Source: Terriglobales bacterium
GTDB taxonomy: Bacteria > Acidobacteriota > Terriglobia > Terriglobales > Acidobacteriaceae
NCBI GenBank assembly: GCA_015654835.1
Contig: JAATGG010000004.1
Span: 1 to 42,657 of the forward strand
DNA length: 42,657 nt
Direction: 5' to 3'
The position numbers and the translations under genes were made by a program. Below the pieces are notes generated by a model, which did no database searches, was not told the DNA's origin, and was given only the letters and a program-made list of their open reading frames with translations. This document shows positions 1-10,500 of this stretch, one piece after another (the stretch's first letter is position 1; every line of letters starts with the position of its first letter).

Positions 1-1
1 A

Positions 2-142
2 TCGATGTCTTCAATGGAAATTCGGCCGATTGAAGAAACCAAGATAAAGTGTGCCCAGAAGTTCTTCGCAAAGATCACGTCCGACCAAGTAAAGTACGAC
101 GTAGTGAACAGCTACAGTAAGCTGATGGAGTTAGTGCATTAG
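2..142 (+). CDS. C-terminal tail of a cut-off protein (unidentified)
   Basis: An open frame enters from the left edge and ends at a TAG, giving 47 codons. The tail ends in residues KYDVVNSYSKLMELVH and has a lysine-rich stretch before it. It weakly resembles the extreme C-terminus of large restriction or helicase proteins (type III Res-like), but 47 residues are too few to assign a family. It lies on the same strand as the island genes to its right and is probably part of the same integrated element. The start and most of the gene are outside the window. Confidence 0.4.
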   Translation, partial: SMSSMEIRPIEETKIKCAQKFFAKITSDQVKYDVVNSYSKLMELVH

Positions 143-290
143 CCAGAGCCTTGCTCAATCATCCGCTTCAGTAATTACGGTTGTTGCGTCGAACATTGCC
201 GGGGTGCTCACTGACTGAACGACCCGCATCAACCACACTGAGACTTGCAGTATCGTGCTTGATCTGGACGGTGCAGGTTCTCGTTGCAGC

Positions 291-1226
291 TCACATGATC
301 GGCAATGACAACTGCTCCGGTGGACGATGCAGATTCATTTGCGTTACGAAGCGCCGCACATATTCGCTGACCAGACGCGACTTGTTATCGGCGCGCGTGG
401 CCAGATGCGTTTCCAGCCGAATGTGCTCGTCAAGCAGGGGAAGATTGACAAGCCCATGATCGGCGGCGTGTATCGCCTCTGTCGGAATCATCCAAGCTAC
501 CAGCGCATCATCCGTCAACAGAGCAGTAGCTTGGTTTGCATGACTCAGGTGGTGGACAATTGTAGCTTGCTTCTGTTCGATTGCCACACGCTCAAGGATC
601 AGATCATGCAGATACGGATGGATGCTTCGATTGAAAAAGACCCATGGATATTTCACGACTTCAGCAAGCGTCGCGGACTGCCTCGCCGCGAGCGGGTGCC
701 CCTCACGAAAGACAATCCGGAATGAATTGGTTGCAAGGCAGAGCGTCGTGATGGCCGCGATTTCCGGTGGAGAGGTCACGAGAGCAAGGTCGATGTGTCC
801 ACGTTGAAGCTGCGTCAACAACTCGGCGGAATACTCTGTATCAATTTCAATGGCAAGATCGCGGTAGAGCGGTAGTTCGATCGAGCGCAAAAGCTCGATC
901 AGTTCCGACGGCATAAATGCAGAGACGCCAATGCACAGCTTAGAACACTCTCCGCGCGTGGCTTCATGGGCTTCATGGATGGCGCGATGAAACAAGTGGA
1001 TGATCTCAGTGGCATAGGCAATGAAGGCAAGCCCAGAGTTGGTTGCCTTCACGCCATCGTGGCCTCTTTCAAAGAGACGCACATTGATTAGCCGTTCGAT
1101 GAGTTGTATGCGCTTGCAGAACGCCGGCTCGCTGATGCCGACACGCTTGGCAGCTTGGGTAATGCTGCCTTCCTCATGCAGGGCGACCACCAGCTCGAGG
1201 TCGCGTATCTTCAGATGGGATAACAT
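291..1226 (-). CDS. LysR-family transcriptional regulator
   Basis: The 311-residue product has normal LysR length. Residues about 3-62 form the winged HTH (LKIRDLELVVALHEEGSITQAA, then ISEPAFCKRIQLIE and RLFERG), with the typical helix pattern of a LysR DNA-binding head. The rest, about 90-295, is the two-lobed substrate-binding domain, including a VTSPPEI-type first-lobe strand and a WMIPTEAI segment in the second lobe. A GGAGG lies about ten bases before the ATG. It is transcribed away from the excisionase-like gene at 1616, with a 389-base gap between them. LysR proteins usually regulate a divergent neighbour in response to a small-molecule ligand. The target and ligand cannot be read here. 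It lies inside the presumed integrated element. Confidence 0.88.
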   Translation of the reverse strand: MLSHLKIRDLELVVALHEEGSITQAAKRVGISEPAFCKRIQLIERLINVRLFERGHDGVKATNSGLAFIAYATEIIHLFHRAIHEAHEATRGECSKLCIGVSAFMPSELIELLRSIELPLYRDLAIEIDTEYSAELLTQLQRGHIDLALVTSPPEIAAITTLCLATNSFRIVFREGHPLAARQSATLAEVVKYPWVFFNRSIHPYLHDLILERVAIEQKQATIVHHLSHANQATALLTDDALVAWMIPTEAIHAADHGLVNLPLLDEHIRLETHLATRADNKSRLVSEYVRRFVTQMNLHRPPEQLSLPIM

Positions 1227-1615
1227 CGCTCATAGACCTCCTTGCACAGCTCGACGTTTCTTCAAGGCAAGTCAGTTCTTGCGACTTCAATCCAAACGAC
1301 TGAAACACGACCTTCGAAGAAAAAATCGCGCTTCCTAACTTCGCTTCTCAACCTTCTGTCTCTTCAGTTCTATTCTTACGTGCATTTTGGCTGCCAAACG
1401 CACGAGGCGTCTATTCCAAATGGTTACAGCCAACTTCCAAAAAGTTATTGGACAAGCTGCGCGGTTTAGGTGCACGGTTGGCAATAGGAAGCATCCGTGC
1501 TTTGCAATGAGCATCCCCGGCAACTGGCACTGACATAGCACCATCGACATTGTGCTTTCGAAACAAACCCGGCACAGGAAGTCTTCCAACAATCCCAACG
1601 GAGGTGATAGCCATT
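1227..1615. other. Gap between divergent LysR and xis-like genes
   Basis: This 389-base stretch separates two divergent genes and must hold both promoters. I see no convincing coding frame. The only clear signal is the Shine-Dalgarno GGAGG at 1601-1605 for the plus-strand gene. No long inverted repeat was found. Confidence 0.5.
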
Positions 1616-1861
1616 ATGAACGAACGATTTCTGAACGAATTGCAAGTTTCCGAACGCACGCGCATCAGCCTGGCCACCTTGCGCCGGTGGCGTCTTGAGA
1701 ACAAGGGACCGAAGTACCACAAGTTCGGCTCGCTGGTTCGCTATGACGAGGATGAGTTGAACCAGTGGGCGCAGGCGCAACCTTCCGGTGGAGACGACCC
1801 CAACCAGCGAATTACGCCTCAATCGGAACGAGGAGCTGTCCGGCTTAAACACTTTGGGTAG
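1616..1861 (+). CDS. Small excisionase/MerR-like HTH protein
   Basis: An 81-residue protein. The ATG at 1616 was chosen over an in-frame upstream start because GGAGG sits at 1601-1605. Residues about 9-50 read as a MerR/excisionase-type winged helix: SERTRISLATLRRWRLENKG, then GPKYHKFGSLVRYDEDELNQW. The W-R-L-G-P-x-x-x-K-x-G-x-x-x-R-Y pattern is the hallmark of small HTH_17 DNA-binding proteins. Such proteins serve as recombination directionality factors (Xis) or plain regulators. It is the first of four plus-strand genes that end in a tyrosine recombinase beside tRNA-Asn, which favours a role in excision or control of the element. This is an inference from context. Confidence 0.78.
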   Translation: MNERFLNELQVSERTRISLATLRRWRLENKGPKYHKFGSLVRYDEDELNQWAQAQPSGGDDPNQRITPQSERGAVRLKHFG

Positions 1862-1926
1862 GAAAATATTACGCAGAAAGGTAATTTTTACACGGTTGAA
1901 TTACTCCGCGACGAAAGGAGAAAATC

Positions 1927-2403
1927 ATGAATCGGAAAACACTCGAATTTGCAGCCAACAAAGAGTATCCTTTTTTCAGGAGTATTTCCATGCCTGCAAC
2001 CGTCAAAGAAAAATCGAAGCGCGCGGCGGTCCAGCCGCATATGCGGGCCAAAGCGCCGAAGATCAAGTTCCAGGCCGATCTTGCCCCCTCGGAAGATCAG
2101 ATGGTGCGCCGTCTCAAGGCCGAGCTGGAGATGGCCAGCAACTCGGATTTCCTGGCCGACGCTCTGGCGCTCTTTCGCTGGGCGGTCTCCGAGCGCAAGA
2201 GCGGGCACCGCATTGTCAGCGAGAGCACCAGCGGTGAACGCAAGGTACTGCTCTTTCCTCGCCTGGAGCGCGTTGCGCCAGAGCTTACGCTGCCGCAGGC
2301 AGAGATCGCCTGGACGCCAGCGGAGTTGGAAAGCCTCGCCGTGCTTGCTACCAGCAAGCCGGCCGAACCCACCGAAGCCCTTCTTCGGGCGATGAGGCAC
2401 TGA
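1927..2403 (+). CDS. Candidate RHH-type antitoxin partner of GNAT toxin
   Basis: The gene encodes 158 residues from the ATG at 1927 (AAGGAG at 1915-1920), or 137 residues from the in-frame ATG at 1990 (AGGAGT at 1978-1983). Both starts have good ribosome sites. The central part, around KFQADLAPSEDQMVRRLKAE and then FLADALALFRWAVSERKSG, has the strand-helix-helix layout of a ribbon-helix-helix DNA-binding protein. The C-terminal third is acidic and proline-containing. It ends one base before the TTG start of a GNAT acetyltransferase. Antitoxins of TacT/AtaT-type toxins are small RHH proteins encoded directly upstream, so position and fold suggest the antitoxin. It is not an obvious DUF1778 member, so the family call is open. 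Confidence 0.6.
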   Translation: MNRKTLEFAANKEYPFFRSISMPATVKEKSKRAAVQPHMRAKAPKIKFQADLAPSEDQMVRRLKAELEMASNSDFLADALALFRWAVSERKSGHRIVSESTSGERKVLLFPRLERVAPELTLPQAEIAWTPAELESLAVLATSKPAEPTEALLRAMRH

Positions 2404-2404
2404 G

Positions 2405-2947
2405 TTGGCTGTCACGATTCGCCGTCTCGAAGAATTCGACGAGGTGGAGAGCTTCGATTGTGGAGACGCGCCGCTCAACAATTACTTGCAGCGCCATGCC
2501 TGGATCAATCAGCAGAAGGTCTCCATCGGCGTAACCTATGTTGCGCTGGAGGAATCCGCGCCGCGCGCCGTGCTGGGCTACTTCACGCTTGCAACCTCCA
2601 GCGTTGCGCGCGAGCAATTTCCGAAGAAGTACGTGCGCGGCTTGCCTCCCTATGAGCTACCTCTGGTCCTGCTGGCGCGCTTGGCCGTGGACAAGCGTTT
2701 CAGCGGTCGAGGTCTCGGACACGCGCTGCTCTCCGAGGCCCTCAAGATTACGTTGCGCGTGGCCGACGAAGTCGGCTGCCGCTGCATCATCACTGACGCG
2801 TACCCTGACAAGGCAGGATGGTATGCGCGTTACGGCTTCCTTCCGTTGGAAGGAGCCGCCGCAAACCACCCGCAAAAAATGTTTCTGGATGTGCGCACTA
2901 TACGGCGCGCGTCCACATCTGCATCTTCCCCTGCGGAAAAAGAGTAA
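2405..2947 (+). CDS. GNAT acetyltransferase, TacT/AtaT-like toxin candidate
   Basis: A 180-residue GNAT-fold protein, probably starting at TTG 2405, one base after the stop of the upstream gene. It shows the features of tRNA-acetylating toxins: an early F-D-C-G-D-A-P-L-N-N-Y-L segment (residues about 18-29), GYFTLA, then LLARLAVDKRFSGRGLG at about 87-103, which contains the acetyl-CoA pyrophosphate loop (R-F-S-G-R-G-L-G), and WYARYGF at about 138-144 with the tyrosine that acts as general acid in TacT. Known members acetylate the amino group of charged tRNAs and stop translation. The tight coupling with the upstream small protein and the position between xis and int suggest an island-stabilising toxin-antitoxin pair. 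Substrate tRNA is unknown. Confidence 0.8.
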   Translation: MAVTIRRLEEFDEVESFDCGDAPLNNYLQRHAWINQQKVSIGVTYVALEESAPRAVLGYFTLATSSVAREQFPKKYVRGLPPYELPLVLLARLAVDKRFSGRGLGHALLSEALKITLRVADEVGCRCIITDAYPDKAGWYARYGFLPLEGAAANHPQKMFLDVRTIRRASTSASSPAEKE

Positions 2948-2970
2948 GCAGGAGAACAGGAGCGATTCCC

Positions 2971-4376
<1,406 letters not shown>

Positions 4377-4617
4377 ACGCTTGGCGAATTTCTCCTTAAC
4401 CAAGGTAGCAGAGAGGGCCGTGTACGTCAAAAAATTCCTATCGAGAGGACAAATCTCTTTCTTGCCCGCGCATTTCCGTCTCCTAGGTGCCTCACCGGTT
4501 CCTAACACGGCAGCCGCGAAAAAAGCCGCTCACCAACCGCTTACTGCGCCTCCAAATATCGAAACTTGTGATCGTTCACACCCACCGCTGCAATAATATG
4601 TCTATGATGGAGGAATT

Positions 4618-5199
4618 ATGTCGCGAATTTCCAGACTCAGTCGCAGCGAAGTGACATCCGAAATGGCGGCGCTCTATGACAAGGCTTTCGCCCTCCGCGG
4701 CAATGTGCCCAACATGTTTCGGGTAATGGCCCATCGACCTGAAATCTTCGCCACCATGCAGGCTCACTTCGCCGCAGTGCTCAATACCGGCACCGTCCCC
4801 ACTAAGCTTAAGGAACTGATCGTCGTCCGTACCAGCCAGGTGAATGTCACGCCGTATTGTCTGGCAAGCCATACGATTCTGGCCAAGGGGTTAGGGTGGT
4901 CCGAGGAGCAACTCGCTCATCTGGCGGACTGGCCCCAGCGCGACGACTTTACTCCTGCCGAGAAGGCTGCTCTGCGGTTAGCAGAAACCGTCACTCGCGA
5001 CGCCCACGCCTTGACCGACGAGCAGTTTGCTGAGTTGCGCAGCTTCTATTCCGAAGGGGAAATCGTCGAACTGCTCTGCGCAATTGGCCTCTTCAATTAT
5101 TTCAATCGCTTCAACAACGCTCTGCAGATGGAGCCGACCAAGCCCGGCGAGGGCGGCAGCGGAGCGGAAGAGGCAACTGCGACTGTCGCCTCCCAATAA
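4618..5199 (+). CDS. AhpD-like / carboxymuconolactone decarboxylase family protein
   Basis: A 193-residue all-helical AhpD-like protein with a strong GGAGG five bases before the ATG. The conserved core is LKELIVVRTSQVN followed by TPYCLASH (residues about 62-83). In AhpD-type peroxidase-related proteins this place carries Glu, a CxxC pair and His. Here the first Cys of the pair is Thr (T-P-Y-C), leaving one Cys and the His. The second half contains FTPAEKAALRLAE and a FNYFNRFNNALQ signature typical of uncharacterised peroxidase-related members. The loss of one Cys argues against classical disulfide peroxidase chemistry. The gene stands alone or leads a loose unit with the HAD gene, 68 bases downstream. 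Substrate unknown. Confidence 0.85.
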   Translation: MSRISRLSRSEVTSEMAALYDKAFALRGNVPNMFRVMAHRPEIFATMQAHFAAVLNTGTVPTKLKELIVVRTSQVNVTPYCLASHTILAKGLGWSEEQLAHLADWPQRDDFTPAEKAALRLAETVTRDAHALTDEQFAELRSFYSEGEIVELLCAIGLFNYFNRFNNALQMEPTKPGEGGSGAEEATATVASQ

Positions 5200-5267
5200 C
5201 GAGACCTGTCTCGTCCTGAGATTCCCTTTCCATTGATCGGATACGATGGAGAGGGAGTCTTTTACGC

Positions 5268-5861
5268 ATGAAATTGAAATTGCCCGCCGGTTCATTCCGT
5301 GCCTACTTGTTCGATTGCGATGGCACGATTGTTGATTCGATGCCTCTTCACTTTATCGCTTGGAAGACATCTCTCGCCGAGTGGAACTGCACCTTTGAGG
5401 AGAAACTCTTCTATGCCTGGGGTGGCAGGCCCATTCGGGACATCATCGCCTCGCTAAACAAGGCACAGGGCCTCAATATGCCCGTCGAAATCGTCGCCGA
5501 GCACAAAGAGGCTCTTTATCACAAACTGCTTCCGCAGATTAAAGCAATTCCCGAAGTGATGGAGCACATTGAGGCGCAGCATGGCCTGATCCCTTTCGCC
5601 GTCGTTTCCGGCAGCAGAAGAAAGTCGGTCGAAGGCGCTTTGTCGGTCCTGCATCTTCTCGACAAATTCGACGCCCTTGTTTGCGCAGAAGACTACAAGA
5701 ACGGCAAGCCTGCCCCAGATGCGTTTCTGCTCGCGGCCGAAAAACTCGGCGTCGCCCCGAAAGATTGCTTGGTCTTCGAAGACACCGACCTCGGCATTGA
5801 GGCCGCGACGGCTGCCGGAATGGCTTCCGTAAAAGTCCCCGAGCCGCTCGAAAGAGTCTGA
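5268..5861 (+). CDS. HAD-superfamily hydrolase, beta-phosphoglucomutase-like
   Basis: A 197-residue HAD hydrolase of subfamily I. Motif I is FDCDGTIVDSMPLH (nucleophile Asp16 and acid/base Asp18), motif II the Ser in AVVSGSRRKS, motif III the Lys in DYKNGKPAPD, and motif IV the acidic pair in LVFEDTDLGIEAA. The cap is the small helical type between residues about 25 and 85. This pattern fits phosphosugar phosphatases or beta-phosphoglucomutases, which dephosphorylate or isomerise small sugar phosphates in the cytoplasm. The next gene is a LacI regulator on the same strand, which loosely suggests sugar metabolism. The exact substrate cannot be read from sequence. Confidence 0.88.
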   Translation: MKLKLPAGSFRAYLFDCDGTIVDSMPLHFIAWKTSLAEWNCTFEEKLFYAWGGRPIRDIIASLNKAQGLNMPVEIVAEHKEALYHKLLPQIKAIPEVMEHIEAQHGLIPFAVVSGSRRKSVEGALSVLHLLDKFDALVCAEDYKNGKPAPDAFLLAAEKLGVAPKDCLVFEDTDLGIEAATAAGMASVKVPEPLERV

Positions 5862-6044
5862 CGAACCGCCAAAGCGGTTCTCCTATAGTCGAGAGAAACA
5901 GGATCGCAGAGTGGCGTCTTCCTCAAGAAAACGCCGCACACAGGAGAACTGTCGCTAATAACTTCTAGAATAATTTGTAGAAATACTGTCTACTTGATTG
6001 CAAAATCTGTTCGAAGACTTTTCTTGACTGGGAGTTCAATAGAT

Positions 6045-7073
6045 ATGCGAGGTGATTCGCAAAAAGCAACTCTGCAGCAAGTCGCGCGCGCCGCCGGGGT
6101 TTCGCTCAAGACAGCTTCGCGCGTTCTCAATCATGAGCCCCATGTGAAACCAACTACAGAACTCCTCGTCCGTGGCGCTATGGAGCGTCTCGCTTATCAG
6201 CCGAATGACTTGGCGCGAAGCCTTAAAGCGCGACATTCTGGAGTGATCGGGGTCGTTGTCCCATTCCTTTCCCACTATTTTGTGGCTGCCTGTGTTCAGG
6301 CAATTCACCATGAAGTAGAAAGGTCCCACGCGACCATCATGCTTACGGTCTCCAGCGGTGACCCTGTTGCGGAGGCCCTTCATATTCGTGTTCTATTACG
6401 ACGCCAGGTTGAAGGCCTGATTATTCTTCCTACATCTGGGCACCTACAGCCGGAGAGCGTTGCGGAGACTATTGGAACGCCGGTCGTTGTGATTGATCAA
6501 CCTGCCCCCACGCTTGAAATGGACTCCGTTACGATTCCCAATCGGCTCGCTGCTCGCGAGGCGGTGAGACACCTGATTGGACATGGATATAAACGGATTA
6601 TCGCCATTGGGGCGAATCGGAACCTTCACACAATATCCGAGAGGCTCGTTGGGTATCGCGAGGCGATGCGCAGACAAGGTCTCAAGCCTCTCGATCTTGT
6701 TGCTAACACTGAAAATGAGCTTTCCATCGAATCGATACAGAAAGCTTTTGTTAGGTCGACCAAAACTCCGCAGGCAGTGTTTGCTCTAAATTCTGCCGCA
6801 TGCATAAAGACTCTCCACGCCATGAAGCATTGTCGCTTGCGGATTCCGGAAGATGTAGCCCTTTTGGGATTCGACGATTTTGACACAGCCGAAGCATTTC
6901 AACCCAGTATTTCCGTTATAAGCCAACCAACGGAAGAGATCGGAAGACGAGCGGTGGAACTCCTCTTCAAGCGAATTCAAAAACATAACAAGCGGGCGGG
7001 ACAGAGACTCGTCTTGGCTACCGATCTGCTGTTACGTGGCTCCTGTGGTTGTGGCAAGCCTCAACACCGGTAA
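6045..7073 (+). CDS. LacI-family transcriptional regulator
   Basis: 342 residues from the ATG at 6045, the usual LacI length. An in-frame TTG 51 bases upstream would add an atypical head and is less likely. Residues about 7-27 (TLQQVARAAGVSLKTASRVL) are the LacI HTH, followed by the hinge (YQPNDLARSLK) that reads the minor groove at a central CpG. The remainder is a periplasmic-binding-protein-like sensor domain with GVVVPFLSHYF, VVIDQP, GYKRIIAIGANR, LLGFDDFDTAEAF and SVISQPTEEIGRRAVELL segments. LacI proteins normally repress sugar-related genes until a ligand binds. A LacI-like operator lies 100 bases downstream, ahead of a TonB-dependent receptor gene, which is the likely target. Confidence 0.93.
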   Translation: MRGDSQKATLQQVARAAGVSLKTASRVLNHEPHVKPTTELLVRGAMERLAYQPNDLARSLKARHSGVIGVVVPFLSHYFVAACVQAIHHEVERSHATIMLTVSSGDPVAEALHIRVLLRRQVEGLIILPTSGHLQPESVAETIGTPVVVIDQPAPTLEMDSVTIPNRLAAREAVRHLIGHGYKRIIAIGANRNLHTISERLVGYREAMRRQGLKPLDLVANTENELSIESIQKAFVRSTKTPQAVFALNSAACIKTLHAMKHCRLRIPEDVALLGFDDFDTAEAFQPSISVISQPTEEIGRRAVELLFKRIQKHNKRAGQRLVLATDLLLRGSCGCGKPQHR

Positions 7074-7151
7074 TCGGATAATGCCTTAAGCAGAACTCAG
7101 ACGATCTTCTCTACATATCCTATAGCCAAGAATATTCTCCGATCTTTGCCT

Positions 7152-7170
7152 GCGCCATTTTAAATGGCGC
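7152..7170. promoter_or_regulatory. 19-bp perfect palindrome upstream of receptor
   Basis: GCGCCATTT and AAATGGCGC form perfect 9-base arms around a single T. It is directly beside a LacI-like operator. It could be a second regulator site or part of a short terminator for the lacI gene, although no T run follows. Confidence 0.6.
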
Positions 7171-7171
7171 G

Positions 7172-7186
7172 CTGAAACGATTTCAG
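7172..7186. promoter_or_regulatory. LacI-family-like operator
   Basis: CTGAAACGATTTCAG has six-base inverted arms around CGA. LacI-family operators are typically such palindromes with a central CG and an AA-CG-TT core. It lies between the lacI gene and the receptor gene, about 50 bases upstream of a predicted promoter. Confidence 0.6.
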
Positions 7187-7236
7187 GGTAGCCAATGCCC
7201 GCATATATCCATCCGCCTTGGTCCAGATAAAATTTA

Positions 7237-7266
7237 TTGACAATTCTAGCTTTATGTTCTTAGTAT
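7237..7266 (+). promoter_or_regulatory. Predicted sigma-70 promoter of the receptor gene
   Basis: A perfect TTGACA (7237-7242) is followed after 18 bases by TAGTAT (7261-7266), which matches four of six positions of the -10 consensus. The leader to the chosen start at 7547 would be about 275 bases long and contains two inverted repeats. Confidence 0.5.
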
Positions 7267-7351
7267 GGCGAACCGTGATAGCGATGTCATTTCTATCGAC
7301 ATCGTTGTCATGACGCAAGCATTCAGTGCGAGGCACAATCCTCCGTCATGG

Positions 7352-7383
7352 GACTGCCGATGGGCACTATGCCATCGGCAGTC
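7352..7383. repeat. 12-bp inverted repeat in the receptor leader
   Basis: GACTGCCGATGG (7352-7363) and CCATCGGCAGTC (7372-7383) are perfect arms with an 8-base loop. No T run follows. A smaller stem, CGATGTC/GACATCG, lies at 7282-7304. As RNA these could shape the leader. As DNA they could be operators. Confidence 0.7.
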
Positions 7384-7546
7384 GTAGTGTGCCCAAGCGT
7401 CTGATCTTCTATTTTTGAACTATTTGCAGCACCTGTTCCCCTTCACTCAATACGAAAAAAGAAGAACCTCCTCATCTGGAACCACCAGCATGAGTGTGAG
7501 GAACCATGAACTTCTAGATCGACGTAACGCAGAAGTGAGGCATGAA

Positions 7547-10500
7547 ATGCAATCTAATCCCCAAAAATGTACTTACGGCAGCAAGGTGACAATATCTCGC
7601 CTGCTTGTTATCGCCACCCTCCTCTTCTCAGTCGGCATACTAAATGCCTTCGGCCAGTCAGACTCGTCCTCTATCTCTGGGACTGTTACCGATCCAAATA
7701 ACGCGGTATTAGCGGGGGTAAACGTCAGTGTAACTAACGATGCAACCGGACTGAGCCATTCTGTCACGACCAATAATACCGGCGGCTACACGGTCACCAA
7801 CATAGCGCCTGGTATCTATACGGTCCAAGTGAAAGCAACAGGATTTCAAACTTCTGTGCGCAAGGGCGTTCCCGTAGATCCGAGCATCGGAAGCAGGCAG
7901 GATTTCATTCTGCAGATGGGCAATGCCAATACAACAGTAGTGGTGCAGGCCGATGTCATTGCGCTGCAAACCGAATCGGATGCGCTGGGACAGCTTGTTA
8001 CGAGCGAACAGGTGAAGTCCATTCAATTGAATGGCCGTAATCCAATGTACTTGTCCCAACTCGAACCGGGCGTCACGCGAAATGCTTCAATGACGGCATT
8101 CAATTTTTCCCCGGACTTCGGAGGTCCCGTCATCAACGGGGCGCGCGCCGCGGAAGTCATGATGACGCTCGATGGTGCTTCAATGGTTCGTACACGCGCT
8201 AATGGCACTCAGATCGGCGTAGCAGACGCGGATTCCCTCTCTCAGGTGCAAACGCTGACTACGAGTTATCCTGCAGAATACGGCGGCACCTCCGGCGGCA
8301 TCATTCGCATGGTGCCTAGAAGCGGAACCAACACATTTCACGGTGCGGCGTATAACTATCTACGCAATTCTTTCTTCAACGCGAATACGTGGGATCGTAA
8401 CCAGTCAAATCAATCGTCGCTGCGTAATCATCCACCCGCATTTCGCTATAACCAGTTTGGTTGGAACCTGAATGGACCTGCGATCATTCCCCATCTGTTC
8501 AACCAATCGCGCACCAAATTGTTCTTTGAAGTTGGACAAGAGTATCTTCGTTATCGCCAATCCACGAGCCAAACCGGAATTGCACCCACGGAGGCGATGC
8601 GTCAAGGCAATTTTGGGGAACTGCTGCAGGGTAATATCTTCTATTCGACTCCGGAACAGATTATCAATCCTGCTACCGGAGCGCCCTATCCAGGTAACGT
8701 AATTACTTCTGGGCTTAGTCCAAATGGTCTTGCGTTGCTCAACGCCTTTCCTGTGCCAAACGAGACCAACAATTCCAGCTACAACTGGCAGGCAGAAGGA
8801 CCTTATCCCCAAACTCAGCGCAAAGATACACTCGTGCTCGACTATATGCTTGCGCAACAGCATCATTTGCGCTTTAGCGTCTTGAATTATAACTATGACA
8901 ATGAGAGTCCATTCGCGGGCAATTTTAACCGAACGCCTGAGAAGTGGCATTGGCCTAATCAGGTAGCCACTCTCAATTACACTTGGGCAATTAATGCAAC
9001 AACAGTAAACGAAGCAATCTTTTCGGCTTCCGCAGATCACGTCACGATCAGCTATGACATGACGAACGGTCTCTACGATCGTACTCAATATGGCATCAAT
9101 TTCCCCTATCTTTTCCCTGCCAGCGAGAAACTGATTCCTACCAAGATTCCGACCATCAATATCTCAAATTTTACGGTGCTGAGCGGCGATCCCTATCCTT
9201 CCCACTCGGGTGGTGTTATTACCAACCTCGGCGACAATTTCACGAAAGTTGTGGTCAACCACACGCTGAAGTTTGGATTTCTGTGGCAACGCTCCGGAGA
9301 AAACGATTTCGACCAAATCAACGTAAGCAGTACGACGCCGGGTGCAACTAACAACCAAAATGGCCAGTTTGTTTTCACTGATACCCGCAGTGGGCATCCG
9401 ACGTCCAATGTTGCAGTGGCAAACGCGGCCCTCGGACTCTTCGATACATATGGTGAAATCGGGCAGAAATCCTATACCCTCTATCGCTCAAATATGTATG
9501 AGTTCTTTGCACAGGATCAGTGGCGCGTCACGCCCAAGTTGGTTGCAGAATTTGGCATGCGCTATAGCATTATGCAACCCTACTACGCCCTTTGGGGTAA
9601 TCAATCGTTTTTCGATCCAAGCCTGTACTCTGCAAGCACAGCACCTCGTGTTGACCCGACAACCGGTCTGCTTTCGGGAGGAAACCAGTACGACGGAGTC
9701 GTGATTCCTGGCAACGCTTTCCCCAGTTCTGCGCAAGGGCACGTAGCGTCAGAGATCCTAAGCGGAACTTATAACGATCTGTTTCATGGGTACGATCGTG
9801 CCTATGCAAAGACAGTGTGGTCTGATATTCAACCTCGCTTTGGAGTTACATTTCAGATCGCGCCTTTGACAGTAATTCGCGCGGGTGGTGGAAGATTCGT
9901 GCAACGGCTCGGGATAAGCGATCAAATACAACCGGGCGGCAATCCTCCATTCCAGCCAAGCTCGACCGTGACTGCGGGATCCGCGGATAATCCAGGCGCC
10001 GCCGGGACTAGTGCCTACCCACTCCAGTTCGCCACTGAATCACGCACGCTTCCCAGTCCAAGCGCGTGGTCATGGAACGTAACCGCCGAGCAGGAAGTCC
10101 CTGGATTTGCGACCTTCACATTAACCTATGTCGGGCGCAGAGGGTTACACCTGCAGCAATTGGCAAACATCAACCAACTCCGGCCGGGAACAGTGCAAGC
10201 CAACCCTGGTATTGCGTCACCGGATGCACTGCGTCCGTATCAGGGCTATGCAGCTATTTTGGAGGGATCCGATGCCGGAAGTTCTCTCTATAATGCGCTC
10301 CAGGCCCGTCTAAATCGCCGACTGACAAAGAACGTGTTTTTTGGCATCGCTTATACCTGGTCGAAGAGCATGGACTATGGTTCTTCGATTGGTTATGAAT
10401 TGCCGAATGCTTATGATCCGCGGCCGAATTACGGACCCAGCGATTTTGATCTGAGAAATGTATTGGTGGTCAATTACGGTTGGGATATTCCTTTTGCTAA

